A DNA stretch of 64,000 bases from Sporobacter sp963675425 (GCA_963675425.1 OY776214.1:1178001-1242000), one strand, 5' to 3'. Shown: positions 41,272 to 50,772, numbered from the stretch's first letter. The notes: generated by a model not told the origin, from the letters alone. A program made the numbers and translations.

Positions 41272-41781
41272 TCAGACGAAACGGACCGTTTCGTCCAGAG
41301 ATTTTCTCTGCGCGTGCCACGGCGCCGGTTCAGCGTCGTCGGCGGCATAACCGAGCGGCATCAGGCTGGACGGTACGAGGTTGCCGGGCAGCTCAAACTC
41401 CTTAGCGATGGCGTCTGCATCAAAAACGCATACCCATACGGAGCCTAAGCCGAGCTCCTCGGCCTGGAGCATCATATGTGTCATGACGATACTCGCGTCG
41501 ATATCGCCGTGGTCCTTGCCGTCTTTTCTTTTCCAGCTGACGTCCTTGTCGTAGCAAATCAAAATCGCCGCCGGCGCACCGTAGACGCATGGCGAGCAGC
41601 GGCCCAGCTTTTCCAGCGCCTCGGCGCTTTGAATGACGAGGATCTGCTGCGGCTGATAATTTTTGGCGGTCGGCGCGACACGGCCGGCGTTTAATATCTG
41701 CTCGAGCTTTTCTTTTTCGATGGGCTTATCGCTGAATTTACGGACAGAATACCGTTTTTCAGCTAATTTAAAAAATTCCAT
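41272..41781 (-). CDS. Nitroreductase-family FMN protein
   Basis: The protein has 169 residues from ATG 41781 (RBS AAAGGAG); the longer frame to 41829 runs into the upstream gene. It starts with FFKLAEKRYSVRKFSDKPI, the FMN phosphate-binding Arg/Ser segment of nitroreductases, has NAGRVAPTAKNYQPQQ and ends with LGYAADDAEP. Such enzymes reduce nitro-compounds, quinones or flavins with NAD(P)H. It follows the MFS gene by 34 bases and is probably cotranscribed with it. Confidence 0.88.
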   Translation of the reverse strand: MEFFKLAEKRYSVRKFSDKPIEKEKLEQILNAGRVAPTAKNYQPQQILVIQSAEALEKLGRCSPCVYGAPAAILICYDKDVSWKRKDGKDHGDIDASIVMTHMMLQAEELGLGSVWVCVFDADAIAKEFELPGNLVPSSLMPLGYAADDAEPAPWHAQRKSLDETVRFV

Positions 41782-41815
41782 GACAGTTCTCCTTTGATGT
41801 TCATAGTTGCTGCGG

Positions 41816-43054
41816 CTATTCGGCAGCAATCTTAATCCTGCTCGATAAAATAAGGTTTAAAAGCGCGATGCCGGATGCGGCCAGAAAAACGTATTTGTAG
41901 CCGCCCGGCCCGAACGCTTCCCATAAAAGGCCGCCGAAAACAGGAACCAGCATGGAGGCGATATGTTGCAGGCTCGTACCGGTCGACAGCGTCGGCGTAA
42001 CGTCCTCCAGTTCGACGGCGATTTTTCTCACATAGGTGGACCGCGCCATCTCAACGGCGCTCATGGAGTTGTCAATGACGTAGCAGGCGGCGATGATAAC
42101 AACGGCGACGCTCGCTGTAAAAATATCGGCGGAGAAGGCGTAGCCCAAACAAATCGCTAGTAACAAGACGGCCTCCAGAGTCAGGACAAACCGTTCGCCC
42201 TTGATATCGATGGCTTTGCCGATAATTTTCCGGGTGCCGATACTGACAACAGCCACAACCATGCCCAAAATGGCGAAAGTCTGCGGCTGAAGGCCGAAAA
42301 CCTTGATGAGGACCCAAGGGGCAAAGGTCAGAAAAATCTGGTTCCGTGCACCGCTGACGACGCAGAGCACATAGTAAAGCGTATACTGTTTTCGGAATAA
42401 AAATTTTATTTTACGGACGGTGGGCTTTCCGCTTTTCATCAAGCTGAGCATAAATGCGGCAATGACATAAAAGCAGGCGGCAACAACAAAAGCGACCTTA
42501 TAGGACAGGTTCAGATAATTAAAGCCGAGGAAGACAAAAAGAAAGGCTATAATCGTCCCTGTCAGGCTGTAGCCGCTGATTCTGCCCAGCCGGGCGCCAT
42601 ATTCCTCCCGCTTGGAAAGCGTCATGCCGATGGATGGCGTTATAGGATATATCATATGCGTACCGAGGCTAAATACCATCATCCAGATAATCATGATGGC
42701 GTAGATGGGCGATAACAGGCCCAGCCCCAGCATACCAAGTCCGGCGGCGAGCATGCCCAACATGGCGATCCGGACATCCCCAAGGAAATTAAGCAGGGCG
42801 AGGATTACCATGATTAAAAGCCCCGGTCCTTCCCGGAACAGTTCGAGAGAGCCTCTTGAGCTCTCAGCCAGATGATAGACATCGCTGAGGTAATTGTTGA
42901 AAATCGATGTGTTGATGCCGGTGCCTATGCCGGCGAAAAGGCCCGCTATGAGAAACAGGTGAAAGTCTTTTTCAGCGCTAAAATTAGACGCAAAGCGCTG
43001 CAACAGACCGCTTTTTTGAGTGGGCGGTTTGTCCGGGGCTTCCATTTCATTCAT
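41816..43054 (-). CDS. MFS transporter
   Basis: The 412-residue protein has about twelve hydrophobic segments in two halves separated by a basic loop around residues 212-228 (KSGKPTVRKIKFLFRKQ). The GTGINTSIFNNYLSDVYHL start and SKREEYGARLGRISGYSLTG segment fit the major facilitator superfamily. The substrate is unknown. RBS AAAGG lies eight bases before the ATG. Confidence 0.85.
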   Translation of the reverse strand: MNEMEAPDKPPTQKSGLLQRFASNFSAEKDFHLFLIAGLFAGIGTGINTSIFNNYLSDVYHLAESSRGSLELFREGPGLLIMVILALLNFLGDVRIAMLGMLAAGLGMLGLGLLSPIYAIMIIWMMVFSLGTHMIYPITPSIGMTLSKREEYGARLGRISGYSLTGTIIAFLFVFLGFNYLNLSYKVAFVVAACFYVIAAFMLSLMKSGKPTVRKIKFLFRKQYTLYYVLCVVSGARNQIFLTFAPWVLIKVFGLQPQTFAILGMVVAVVSIGTRKIIGKAIDIKGERFVLTLEAVLLLAICLGYAFSADIFTASVAVVIIAACYVIDNSMSAVEMARSTYVRKIAVELEDVTPTLSTGTSLQHIASMLVPVFGGLLWEAFGPGGYKYVFLAASGIALLNLILSSRIKIAAE

Positions 43055-43158
43055 GCATTTGGCCTTTCTCTGGTATCAGCTAAATTTTGTCATGATTATA
43101 TCACACCGATAAAAAACCTACAACGTATAACTGTACTGTTGTGCCCGGCGGCGTTCCG

Positions 43159-46100
43159 TCATCCGGCGGCGTAATACGTATAGTAGTAGTCCATCGCTTC
43201 CGACAAATTACTGCCGGTATAATCGAATGCCCTGTAACCGGCCGGGGTATACGCCGCGTAATAAACAGTGCCGTCGCCTAAAGAGGACGTCTCAAAATAC
43301 AGTGCGTAATCTGCGCCCTCGAACTGGTAGATAACCGTGTACGTCGTCTCGTCGTACTTTGTAACGGTAATTGACTGGCTGGGCTCGGAGCGGCCTGTCT
43401 CCACCGTGCCGACCGTCAGGGCTTTCTCACCGCCGCTGCCGGTAAAGATGAAATATTCCACCTCACCCTCGGCGTTATAGCACATCCAAACGCCTCGCAT
43501 TGAATTCCAGAACTGCTCGCTGTCCGCATTGTCCCCGCTATGGTCGGCAGCGGCATCGGCTGCAGATGTGTCGATCATTTCCGTCTGAACAGCCGAGACG
43601 CTCACATCGTAATCGGTAACAATAAGCGTGATATCAATACCGACGGACGCGGTGTGATAGTCGCCGTATGCGCCGTACCGATGATTGAAGTAGCCCATAA
43701 TGTTGACAGAGGCTGCGTTTTCAGGGACAACGGCTGTTATCGTGTCGCCGATGGTGTGCGCCTTCCCGTCCGCAGGCGACGCCTGCTCAATGGGTGAGCC
43801 GATTATATGGCCGTCCTTGTCGTAGAACCGGAGCGTCGTCGTCAGGCGGTTTTCGAGAATATTGTATTCAATGCTGTCGTGCTCCCGGTCACGCGCGCTG
43901 GCAATCATCTGCAGGCCGACGGTTTCTCCGGCGGTGCAGTAGCCGTTATTCATATACGTAAACGTTTCGTTGACGTTGTTGGATATATCCGGCTCGATGA
44001 GACGTCCGCCGATGATGTTAAAGGCCTCAATGCGCATATCGGGCGCCTGGCTTATGCTGCCGGAGCGCGCGTTGGGCGTGGGGTCGTAGAACCGGTCCAT
44101 TTGCACCCCGGCGACCTCCGCCGGGGCATCGGCGCACGGGTCGTCCGCGGCGGTCGCGGCCGGTGACGATGCGCTGACGGACGGGCTTGCGGTCACATCG
44201 CCGTTGGGACCGTCATTGGCCGTTGTTCCGGGGCTGACGTCCGGCAGCATCTCGGGTGACAGGGATGCTGTAACGGATACGGTGCAGTCGGTCCAGGTCT
44301 CCGGCTGCAGGCCGGCGATCATAACGAGAAACAGAGGGTCTTTGCCGTTTATAACGGTGTTTTTAAAATCTGTCAGGCGGATCGTGCGGCTGGTGACACT
44401 TTCCATCACCTTGTAGGTGCCTGTTTCGGTCTGGTCGATGTAAAACATCGTCATCTCGCAATTGGCGTTGTCAATGGTAATGACAGGGTCCATCCCGTCG
44501 CGCACGGTATCGTACAGCTCACGGAATATGAGGGGTGCAAACTGCGCGCCCGCCGTGTGGACCCGGAGCGTTGCCTGGCCAACCAGCGTCTGAGCCTGGC
44601 CCTGCTGCAGCAGGGAAGCCAGCGCGTCCTCATCCGGCAGGTAAACCTCCAGCGGCGCGCCGCCGGCCAGCGGATTGAGTTCCGTATCACGCCAGGGGCT
44701 TTTTTCAACGTATCGGTAAACACTCTCTGCGGTGAAATAATTTTGTTTCGTGCCAAAGCCCTCCGTTAAAAGCGTCTTATAAAAATCCGTGGCGTAATGG
44801 ACGGGTTCGTCGGTTAATAGCGTCAGCTCCTGAAGCCAGTTTTCCGGCGAGGCCGTGAGGCCGGACGTCTGTGAGCCGTACTTATACAGCGATAAAACGA
44901 CGTCCTCTCCGTAACGTTCTGCCAAGTACCAGATGAGCGGCGCGCGTGCGTAGCCCTCCGAGCCGGTCGCGTCGTCGGGGTAAATGCTCTGGAGCAGATT
45001 ATAGCGGTAATCGGCGATGATCATGGGCGATTTCCCGTAGGGCGCACTCTCATAATAGGTGGCCGTTGCCTCGTCCAGCCAGGGTGAGTAGTTTTCAGCC
45101 GTAACATAATTTTGCTGCACAAAATGGAAAAACTCATGGTAGATGAGCTGCTTGATGCCGCCGTCGGGATAGCCCCAATCAAACAGGTTGGCGTTAAAAT
45201 ACAGGGTGCCGCTGTCCGGCGAATGACTGTACCACGGCATGGAGAACAGGCCCTCCTCGGCAGCGCCCATGTCGTCGGATATGTACACATCGATGGGCCA
45301 GTCCCGGCGTCCCGCATAGGCAAAGCCCTTGGATTTATAAAAACTATAGGCGCTCTCCAGATCGTCCAGGACGGCTTTAATATCCGTCAGCTGGAGCTGA
45401 TAACGTTCCCGCTTGCCGGTATTTATATCGAGCGGTACGTACAGCTCAAAGTGCACCTCGTTTTGCTTGAGCGTATACGAATTATACGCATACCAGCCCA
45501 GCTTGATAATCATGTCCACAGGAATAGATACCGTTCCGCCGGCCGCTTTGACGGTGTCCAGGAGCATAAGGCACTCGGCCGGAATGAACTCGGCATAGGC
45601 CGCACCGTCTTTTACTGTAGCCGGAACAAACGCTAAATAAGTACCCGCACTGCCGTATTTGCCGGTATAGTCGAGGCCTACGCCCAGCAGGATATCCTCG
45701 GCGCCCTGCGCTGCCGCGTCCGGCAGCTGGAACACGACGGACACCGGCTCGTTAAGATGATCCGCGTCGCACCGGAGCGCCAGCTGCGTGGAGACAAGCC
45801 CCTGCGGCGCGTCGTTTTTCTCAAACGTCACATTGGATACGGAGGCCTCGCCGTCGGGGACGGTGTTGCTGCCGAAATCCAGCGTCACGCCGTCCATCGT
45901 CACCGTGCCGCCCGAAACGGTTTCCGTCCGGACACGGCTGCCAGATAATAAGACGGCCAGAATAACGCCCGCGATTATGACAGCCGCCAGCGCGACGAGA
46001 ATAATTACACCGGCGGAGCGCTTTTTTGCCGAGCGGCTGGATGACGGATACGGACCGGGCTGATAGGCATTATTGTAGAGTGGCGTTTCAGGCGGAGCGG

Positions 46101-46185
46101 ATGCCGGCTCGCTGAGCGGCGCGCCGCATCCGAGACAAAACCGGCTGCCCGGCGGATTTTGCTTCCCGCAATTGCTGCAAAACAT
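43159..46185 (-). CDS. Zinc-ribbon, single-pass membrane protein with extracellular putative HExxH metallopeptidase domain
   Basis: The protein has 1008 residues from ATG 46185 (RBS GGGGAGG). It starts with a zinc ribbon (C3, C6, C17, C20; MFCSNCGKQ), a Pro-rich linker, one membrane helix (about 68-92, VIILVALAAVIIAGVILAVLL) and a very large outside part. Residues 350-354 give HEFFH, and E372 in LDEATATYYES is spaced as the third ligand of a gluzincin, so a zinc peptidase is likely. The remainder (about 560-1008) has Ser/Thr/Ala-rich linker and beta-rich segments of unknown function. Its promoter is at 46246-46275 (minus strand). No close relative was recognised. Confidence 0.8.
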   Translation of the reverse strand: MFCSNCGKQNPPGSRFCLGCGAPLSEPASAPPETPLYNNAYQPGPYPSSSRSAKKRSAGVIILVALAAVIIAGVILAVLLSGSRVRTETVSGGTVTMDGVTLDFGSNTVPDGEASVSNVTFEKNDAPQGLVSTQLALRCDADHLNEPVSVVFQLPDAAAQGAEDILLGVGLDYTGKYGSAGTYLAFVPATVKDGAAYAEFIPAECLMLLDTVKAAGGTVSIPVDMIIKLGWYAYNSYTLKQNEVHFELYVPLDINTGKRERYQLQLTDIKAVLDDLESAYSFYKSKGFAYAGRRDWPIDVYISDDMGAAEEGLFSMPWYSHSPDSGTLYFNANLFDWGYPDGGIKQLIYHEFFHFVQQNYVTAENYSPWLDEATATYYESAPYGKSPMIIADYRYNLLQSIYPDDATGSEGYARAPLIWYLAERYGEDVVLSLYKYGSQTSGLTASPENWLQELTLLTDEPVHYATDFYKTLLTEGFGTKQNYFTAESVYRYVEKSPWRDTELNPLAGGAPLEVYLPDEDALASLLQQGQAQTLVGQATLRVHTAGAQFAPLIFRELYDTVRDGMDPVITIDNANCEMTMFYIDQTETGTYKVMESVTSRTIRLTDFKNTVINGKDPLFLVMIAGLQPETWTDCTVSVTASLSPEMLPDVSPGTTANDGPNGDVTASPSVSASSPAATAADDPCADAPAEVAGVQMDRFYDPTPNARSGSISQAPDMRIEAFNIIGGRLIEPDISNNVNETFTYMNNGYCTAGETVGLQMIASARDREHDSIEYNILENRLTTTLRFYDKDGHIIGSPIEQASPADGKAHTIGDTITAVVPENAASVNIMGYFNHRYGAYGDYHTASVGIDITLIVTDYDVSVSAVQTEMIDTSAADAAADHSGDNADSEQFWNSMRGVWMCYNAEGEVEYFIFTGSGGEKALTVGTVETGRSEPSQSITVTKYDETTYTVIYQFEGADYALYFETSSLGDGTVYYAAYTPAGYRAFDYTGSNLSEAMDYYYTYYAAG

Positions 46186-46245
46186 GACAGGACCTCCCCA
46201 GGCCTTCATGAAGGCTCTATACTTTTTATGTATTTTAAGGACTTT

Positions 46246-46275
46246 ATAATATAGGTTTACACCGAAATAAGTCAA
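46246..46275 (-). promoter_or_regulatory. Predicted promoter of the zinc-ribbon peptidase gene
   Basis: On the minus strand, TTGACT (46270-46275) and TATTAT (46246-46251) are separated by 18 bases. They lie about 60 bases upstream of the start. Confidence 0.65.
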
Positions 46276-46529
46276 GTTTAACGCACTTTTTCAGCTGTTA
46301 TTGAAGCTAAAACCGAGTCTGATGAGAGACCTTCTTAAAAGCGGCAAAAACAGGAGTTCACACACCGCGTTTTCTTGACAAAAATCGCCGTGTGTGGTAC
46401 GTTTCATCTAATAAAATATCTGTTAAACCTGCGGGATTTACAGCAGGCCGGTCCGGAGGGCGAGCAGCTTTTGATCTGTCCTTGTATTCAGCGTTTACAA
46501 AAGGGCGGATTTTTTTATGAGGTGAGTTT
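46276..46529 (+). promoter_or_regulatory. Upstream region of the ior-paaK operon
   Basis: A TTGACA at 46375-46380 with a weak -10 (TACGTT, 46398-46403) lies between the halves of an inverted CACACAC/GTGTGTG repeat (46359-46365 and 46390-46396), which may be an operator. No gene is seen in this stretch. Confidence 0.4.
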
Positions 46530-48305
46530 TTGAAACGATTTTTAATGGGAAATGAGGCCATCGCGCTCGGCGCTATTCACGCCGGCGTTAATATCGTGAG
46601 CGGCTATCCTGGTACGCCGTCCACGGAGATTCTCGAAACTGTGGCTAAAGAAAACGACGGCAGCATTTACGTGGAATGGTCCGTCAATGAAAAGACCGCC
46701 GTCGAGGTGGCCGCCGGCGCGTCCTACGCCGGCGCGCGCACGCTTGTGACAATGAAGCAGGTTGGCCTCAACGTCGCCTCCGACCCTGTTATGAGCCTGG
46801 CGTATGTCGGCGTAAAGGGCGGCATGGTGATCGTTGTGGCCGACGACCCCGGCCCGATTTCATCGCAGACGGAGCAGGATACGCGCCATTTCGCGCAATT
46901 TTCCAAGCTGCCGGTGTTTGACCCGTCGTCGCCGGAGGAGGCGTACGCCATGGTGAAGGACGCCTTCGAGCTGTCCGAAGAATACGGCACGCCGGTGCTC
47001 CTGCGGCCGACAACCCGCGTATGCCACGGCTGCGCGTCCATGGAGGTGGCCGACGAATGGCCAAAGCATGAAATCGACGGGTTTGTAAAGGATTCCAAGT
47101 GGGTCATCTTTCCGAGAACGTCGTATGAAAATCATCTGAAAATTGAGCGGCGCAACCCCGTTTTGGGCGATGAGCTGTCTACATACCGATTTAACACCGT
47201 CACGGGCAGCGGTAAAAAAGGCATCGCCTCCGGCGGTGTCAGCTGGGAATATCTGCGCGAGGCGCTGGGTGATACGGACGTGAAGCTCTTTAAGGTTTCA
47301 ACGCCGCACCCCTTTCCGGAAAAGCTGGCGCTCAAATTCCTTGACGGGCTCGACGAGGTTCTCGTCATCGAGGAACTCGACCCCGTCATCGAGCGGGAAC
47401 TCGTATATCTCTGCGGCAAATATCACCTGGACGTTTTAATCCGAGGCAAGCTGACCGGAGACGCGCGGCCGGCCGGTGAAAACAGCGTGGAAGCCGTGGG
47501 GGCGATGCTGCATAACTTCCTGGGTACGCCCGCGCCGATTCTCGATGAGGCGCTTCCGCCGCTGCCGGTCCGTCCCCCGGTGCTGTGCGCCGGCTGTCCG
47601 CACCGCGGGTCCTTTTACGCTGTCAAGCAGGCGATGAAGGAACAAAAGGCCGTGTACGCCGGTGATATTGGCTGCTATACGCTGGGCAACGCCATGCCGC
47701 TGGACATGGTGGACACCTGCCTGTGCATGGGCGCGGACGTCACCATCGCGCAGGGGCTTTTACGGGCCGAGCCGGACACAAAAAGCTTTGCATTTATCGG
47801 CGACAGCACATTTTTCGCCTCCGGCATCACGGGCGTGGTCAACGCCGTGTATAACGACTGCGACATGACGCTCATTGTCCTCGATAATTCCACAACAGCC
47901 ATGACCGGCCAGCAGCCGCACCCCGGCACAGGCCTCACCATGATGGGCAAAACCATGCCGAAAATCAGCATTTCGGCCATTTTAAAAGCCATCGGTGTGG
48001 GCGAGGTTATAACAGCCGACCCGTTTGAACTGGGCGCTGCCGTTACGGCTGTAAAAAAAGCCGCCGATTACAAAGGTGTTTCCGCCGTGATATTTGAGTC
48101 GCCGTGTATCGCGCTCCGAAAGCCCGAGCCGCTTTATACGGTGGACGAGGCCGTGTGTATCGGCTGCAAGAAGTGCATCCGGGAGCTCGGCTGTCCCGCC
48201 ATATCGTTCAGTGGTAAAAAAGCGTTTATCGAACCGTCGCTGTGCTACGGCTGCTCCGTCTGCGCGCAGGTCTGTCCTACGCAGGCAATCAAAGGAGGCG
48301 AATAA
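46530..48305 (+). CDS. iorA: Indolepyruvate:ferredoxin oxidoreductase, alpha subunit
   Basis: The 591-residue protein starts at TTG 46530 with GAGGTG upstream; ATG 46545 is an alternative. It has the pyrimidine-binding domain (GYPGTPSTEIL), a thiamine-diphosphate-binding domain (GDIGCYTLGNAMPLD, then GDSTFFASG) and a C-terminal double ferredoxin (CIGCKKCIRELGCP and CYGCSVCAQVCP). It oxidatively decarboxylates aryl pyruvates (indole-, phenyl-, hydroxyphenylpyruvate) from aromatic amino acids to aryl-acetyl-CoA, reducing ferredoxin. The beta subunit is the next gene. Confidence 0.95.
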   Translation: MKRFLMGNEAIALGAIHAGVNIVSGYPGTPSTEILETVAKENDGSIYVEWSVNEKTAVEVAAGASYAGARTLVTMKQVGLNVASDPVMSLAYVGVKGGMVIVVADDPGPISSQTEQDTRHFAQFSKLPVFDPSSPEEAYAMVKDAFELSEEYGTPVLLRPTTRVCHGCASMEVADEWPKHEIDGFVKDSKWVIFPRTSYENHLKIERRNPVLGDELSTYRFNTVTGSGKKGIASGGVSWEYLREALGDTDVKLFKVSTPHPFPEKLALKFLDGLDEVLVIEELDPVIERELVYLCGKYHLDVLIRGKLTGDARPAGENSVEAVGAMLHNFLGTPAPILDEALPPLPVRPPVLCAGCPHRGSFYAVKQAMKEQKAVYAGDIGCYTLGNAMPLDMVDTCLCMGADVTIAQGLLRAEPDTKSFAFIGDSTFFASGITGVVNAVYNDCDMTLIVLDNSTTAMTGQQPHPGTGLTMMGKTMPKISISAILKAIGVGEVITADPFELGAAVTAVKKAADYKGVSAVIFESPCIALRKPEPLYTVDEAVCIGCKKCIRELGCPAISFSGKKAFIEPSLCYGCSVCAQVCPTQAIKGGE

Positions 48306-48306
48306 T

Positions 48307-48897
48307 ATGACCGGCAATATTATTCTCGCCGGCGTCGGCGGGCAGGGGACTGTTCTGGCCTCCAAGCTCATCGCGCTTACCGCGCAAAACCGGGGCCAGC
48401 ATGTGCGTACCGCCGAAACAATCGGGATGGCCCAGCGCGGCGGCTGTGTTGTCAGCCATGTACGGTACGGCGACACGGTGCATTCCCCAATGGTCCCCAA
48501 GCACGCGGCAGACGTGCTCATAGGATTTGAGCCGGCGGAGGCTGTCCGGTGCTTGCCGTTCTTAAAGAACGGCGGCGTTGTGGTTGTCAGTACGAAAGCC
48601 GTCAAGCCCGTCACCGCCTCCTTGTCCGGCTCGGACTACGACGGGACCGAGGCACTGGACTATTTGAAAAAGCATGTATCAAAGCTCATTGTTGTCGACG
48701 GCGACACCGTCTGCGCCGCGTGCGGCTCGCCGAAGGTTCTAAATGTCGCGCTCTTAGGCGCGGCGGCGGCGTCCGGCATGCTGGGTATTGAGGTATCGGA
48801 ACTGGAGCAGGCTGTGTGCGAGCGGCTGGACAAGCGGTTTGTCGATATGAACTTAAAGGCGCTATCGGCCGGGGCTAAAGCAGCCGGCCAGGCATAA
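48307..48897 (+). CDS. iorB: Indolepyruvate:ferredoxin oxidoreductase, beta subunit
   Basis: The 196-residue protein starts one base after the iorA stop region (ATG 48307). It is the gamma-type domain of 2-oxoacid:ferredoxin oxidoreductases: ILAGVGGQGTVLASKLIA at the start, then TAETIGMAQRGGCVVSHVR. It completes the IorAB heterodimer. Confidence 0.95.
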   Translation: MTGNIILAGVGGQGTVLASKLIALTAQNRGQHVRTAETIGMAQRGGCVVSHVRYGDTVHSPMVPKHAADVLIGFEPAEAVRCLPFLKNGGVVVVSTKAVKPVTASLSGSDYDGTEALDYLKKHVSKLIVVDGDTVCAACGSPKVLNVALLGAAAASGMLGIEVSELEQAVCERLDKRFVDMNLKALSAGAKAAGQA

Positions 48898-48916
48898 GAG
48901 AGGGGCAGTGGGTTCC

Positions 48917-50149
48917 ATGAAAATGAAACAGGAACAGTTTGAATTAATCAAAAAGCAGCTGACACATCTGATGAGCGTCGACGGCTTTTACAAAAAGAAA
49001 TTTGGCGACCTGAATGTCGACGATATCAAGACGCAGGCGGATTTTGAAAAGCTGCCCTTTACGGCCAAGGAGGACCTGCGCGAGGCCTATCCGCTGGGAC
49101 TGCAGGCTGTCCCCGACGAGGACATTGTCCGAATCCATTCCTCCTCCGGCACAACGGGCACGCCCGTTATTATCCCGTACACGAAGCAGGACGTGGAGGA
49201 CTGGGCGACCATGTTTGCGCGCTGCTACGAGATGGCCGGCATCACAAAGCACGACCGCGTGCAGATCACGCCGGGATACGGCTTGTGGACGGCCGGCATC
49301 GGCTTTCAGGCCGGCGTTGAGCGCATTGGGGCCATGGCGATCCCCATGGGACCGGGCAACACCGACAAGCAGCTGAAAATGATGCAGGATTTAGGAACCA
49401 CCGTTTTATGTGCCACCTCATCTTACGCGCTGCTTATAGCCGAGGAGATCGAAAAGCGCGGAATCAAGGATAAAATCCGTTTGAAAAAAGGCGTCATCGG
49501 CTCCGAGCGCTGGGGCGACAAAATGCGCCGGCGTATCGCCGACGAGCTCGGCGTGGAGCTGTATGACATCTACGGCCTGACGGAGGTCTATGGGCCGGGC
49601 ATCGGCATCAACTGCTCCCTTGAGCCGCATATGCATTACTGGGACGACTATCTGTATATTGAGATCATCGACCCGAAGACCGGCGAGCTGATGCCCGACG
49701 GCGAAAAGGGCGAGCTGGTGATTACAACGCTGCGAAAACAGGGCGCGCCGCTCATCCGTTACCGGACGCACGATCTTACGCGCATCATCCCGGAAAAATG
49801 CTCCTGCGGCTCCGAGTATCCGCGTATCGGCACGATTTTAGGCCGGACGGACGACATGGTAAAGGTTAAGGGCACGATTATTTTCCCGAGCCTTATCGAC
49901 GAGCTTTTAAAGACCATCGACAACGCGTCCAGCGAGTATCAGGTGATGATTGACCATTTAAACGGCAAGGACATCCTCACGCTCTTTGTGGAGATCGAGC
50001 CGGGTGCTGACAAAAAGCAGCTGGAGCACACCCTGAAGGACGCCTTCAAAACGAAAATCGGCATCGCGGCCGTCATTAAGCCCGTGGACATTGGTGACCT
50101 GCCGCGCAGTGAGAAGAAATCCACCCGTATCTATGACAACAGGTATTAG
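48917..50149 (+). CDS. paaK: Phenylacetate-CoA ligase
   Basis: The protein has 410 residues from ATG 48917; GTG 48908 is possible but is too close to the AGGGG RBS. It is an adenylate-forming enzyme with the P-loop-like SSSGTTGTPVIIPYT near residue 90, the YGLTEVYGPG motif and the C-terminal hinge GRTDDMVKVKG. It activates phenylacetate or related aryl acetates with ATP and CoA. With iorAB it forms the standard arylpyruvate/aryl-acetate operon; run in reverse it can yield ATP from aryl-acetyl-CoA. Confidence 0.93.
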   Translation: MKMKQEQFELIKKQLTHLMSVDGFYKKKFGDLNVDDIKTQADFEKLPFTAKEDLREAYPLGLQAVPDEDIVRIHSSSGTTGTPVIIPYTKQDVEDWATMFARCYEMAGITKHDRVQITPGYGLWTAGIGFQAGVERIGAMAIPMGPGNTDKQLKMMQDLGTTVLCATSSYALLIAEEIEKRGIKDKIRLKKGVIGSERWGDKMRRRIADELGVELYDIYGLTEVYGPGIGINCSLEPHMHYWDDYLYIEIIDPKTGELMPDGEKGELVITTLRKQGAPLIRYRTHDLTRIIPEKCSCGSEYPRIGTILGRTDDMVKVKGTIIFPSLIDELLKTIDNASSEYQVMIDHLNGKDILTLFVEIEPGADKKQLEHTLKDAFKTKIGIAAVIKPVDIGDLPRSEKKSTRIYDNRY

Positions 50150-50156
50150 TATAAAA

Positions 50157-50188
50157 GGGCCGCCGCGCAGAATTCTGCGCGGCGGCCC
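50157..50188. terminator. 32-base perfect palindrome after paaK
   Basis: Bases 50157-50172 and 50173-50188 are exact complements, a GC-rich stem with AATT at its tip, lying eight bases after the paaK stop. A second hairpin (about 50198-50230, with AAAAAAGCCG on one side) follows and is placed to end feoA transcription on the minus strand. Confidence 0.7.
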
Positions 50189-50335
50189 TTCGCCCTGTCA
50201 AAAAAGCCGCCTGAACGGCCTTTTCGACAGGTCTAATTTAGACGGTCATCACACGTGTGCCATGGGGAAAGTTGAAAGTTGAAGGAGTGGTGTGGAGGTG
50301 AAGGAGTTTGGTGATGACGTCGGAATAATAATCGG

Positions 50336-50545
50336 TTATATTAAAATGCGGTTAACCATCGTTTTATCGAGCGCGACCCGGCATTCCCGGACCTGAAGGA
50401 TCATGCTGCCGCCCATCTCGGACACAACCGTCACATCCGTCCCGACGACGAACCCAAGCTCCGCCAAATGACGGCGGACCTCGTCTTTTCCGGTGATTTT
50501 TTTGATGGCGTTTGTTTCGCCGGGCCTGGCCATGGACAGTGGCAT
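50336..50545 (-). CDS. feoA: FeoA-family protein
   Basis: The 69-residue protein is a single FeoA SH3-like domain: MPLSMARPGETNAIKKITG, then HLAELGFVVGTDVTVVSEMGGSMILQV and a C-terminal MVNRILI. FeoA supports ferrous iron uptake through FeoB, but no feoB is within the window, so the gene is on its own here. RBS AAAGGAG. A DtxR-like operator lies over its promoter. Confidence 0.92.
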   Translation of the reverse strand: MPLSMARPGETNAIKKITGKDEVRRHLAELGFVVGTDVTVVSEMGGSMILQVRECRVALDKTMVNRILI

Positions 50546-50593
50546 GATACAGTCTCCTTTGCGGTACGGATAATTAAACGGCTTGACGCGAGG

Positions 50594-50644
50594 TTAGTTT
50601 AATCTAACTAATGTCAGTTTATCATACTCTCAAATTGTTGTCAA
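50594..50644 (-). promoter_or_regulatory. feoA promoter with DtxR/IdeR-type operator
   Basis: On the minus strand TTGACA (50639-50644) and TAAACT (50616-50621) are separated by 17 bases. Directly downstream (50594-50611) lies TTAGTT-N6-AACTAA, an inverted repeat close to the DtxR/MntR-type iron box, placed to block transcription when iron is plentiful. Confidence 0.7.
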
Positions 50645-50706
50645 TCCCGGTAAATAAAAATAATAGGCGACTGCGCATTGCGCCGTATGCAGTTTGAGAG
50701 AATAAT

Positions 50707-50727
50707 GCCCCGGCTTGAGGCCGGGGC
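50707..50727 (-). terminator. GC hairpin downstream of blaR1-like gene
   Basis: An 8-bp stem GCCCCGGC/GCCGGGGC (50707-50714 with 50720-50727) lies 45 bases after the minus-strand stop, with a moderately T-rich flank. Confidence 0.5.
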
Positions 50728-50772
50728 GTGAGCGTATCTAAACGGTCGTTAAGCTTGTAGGATAGCCGGTTT

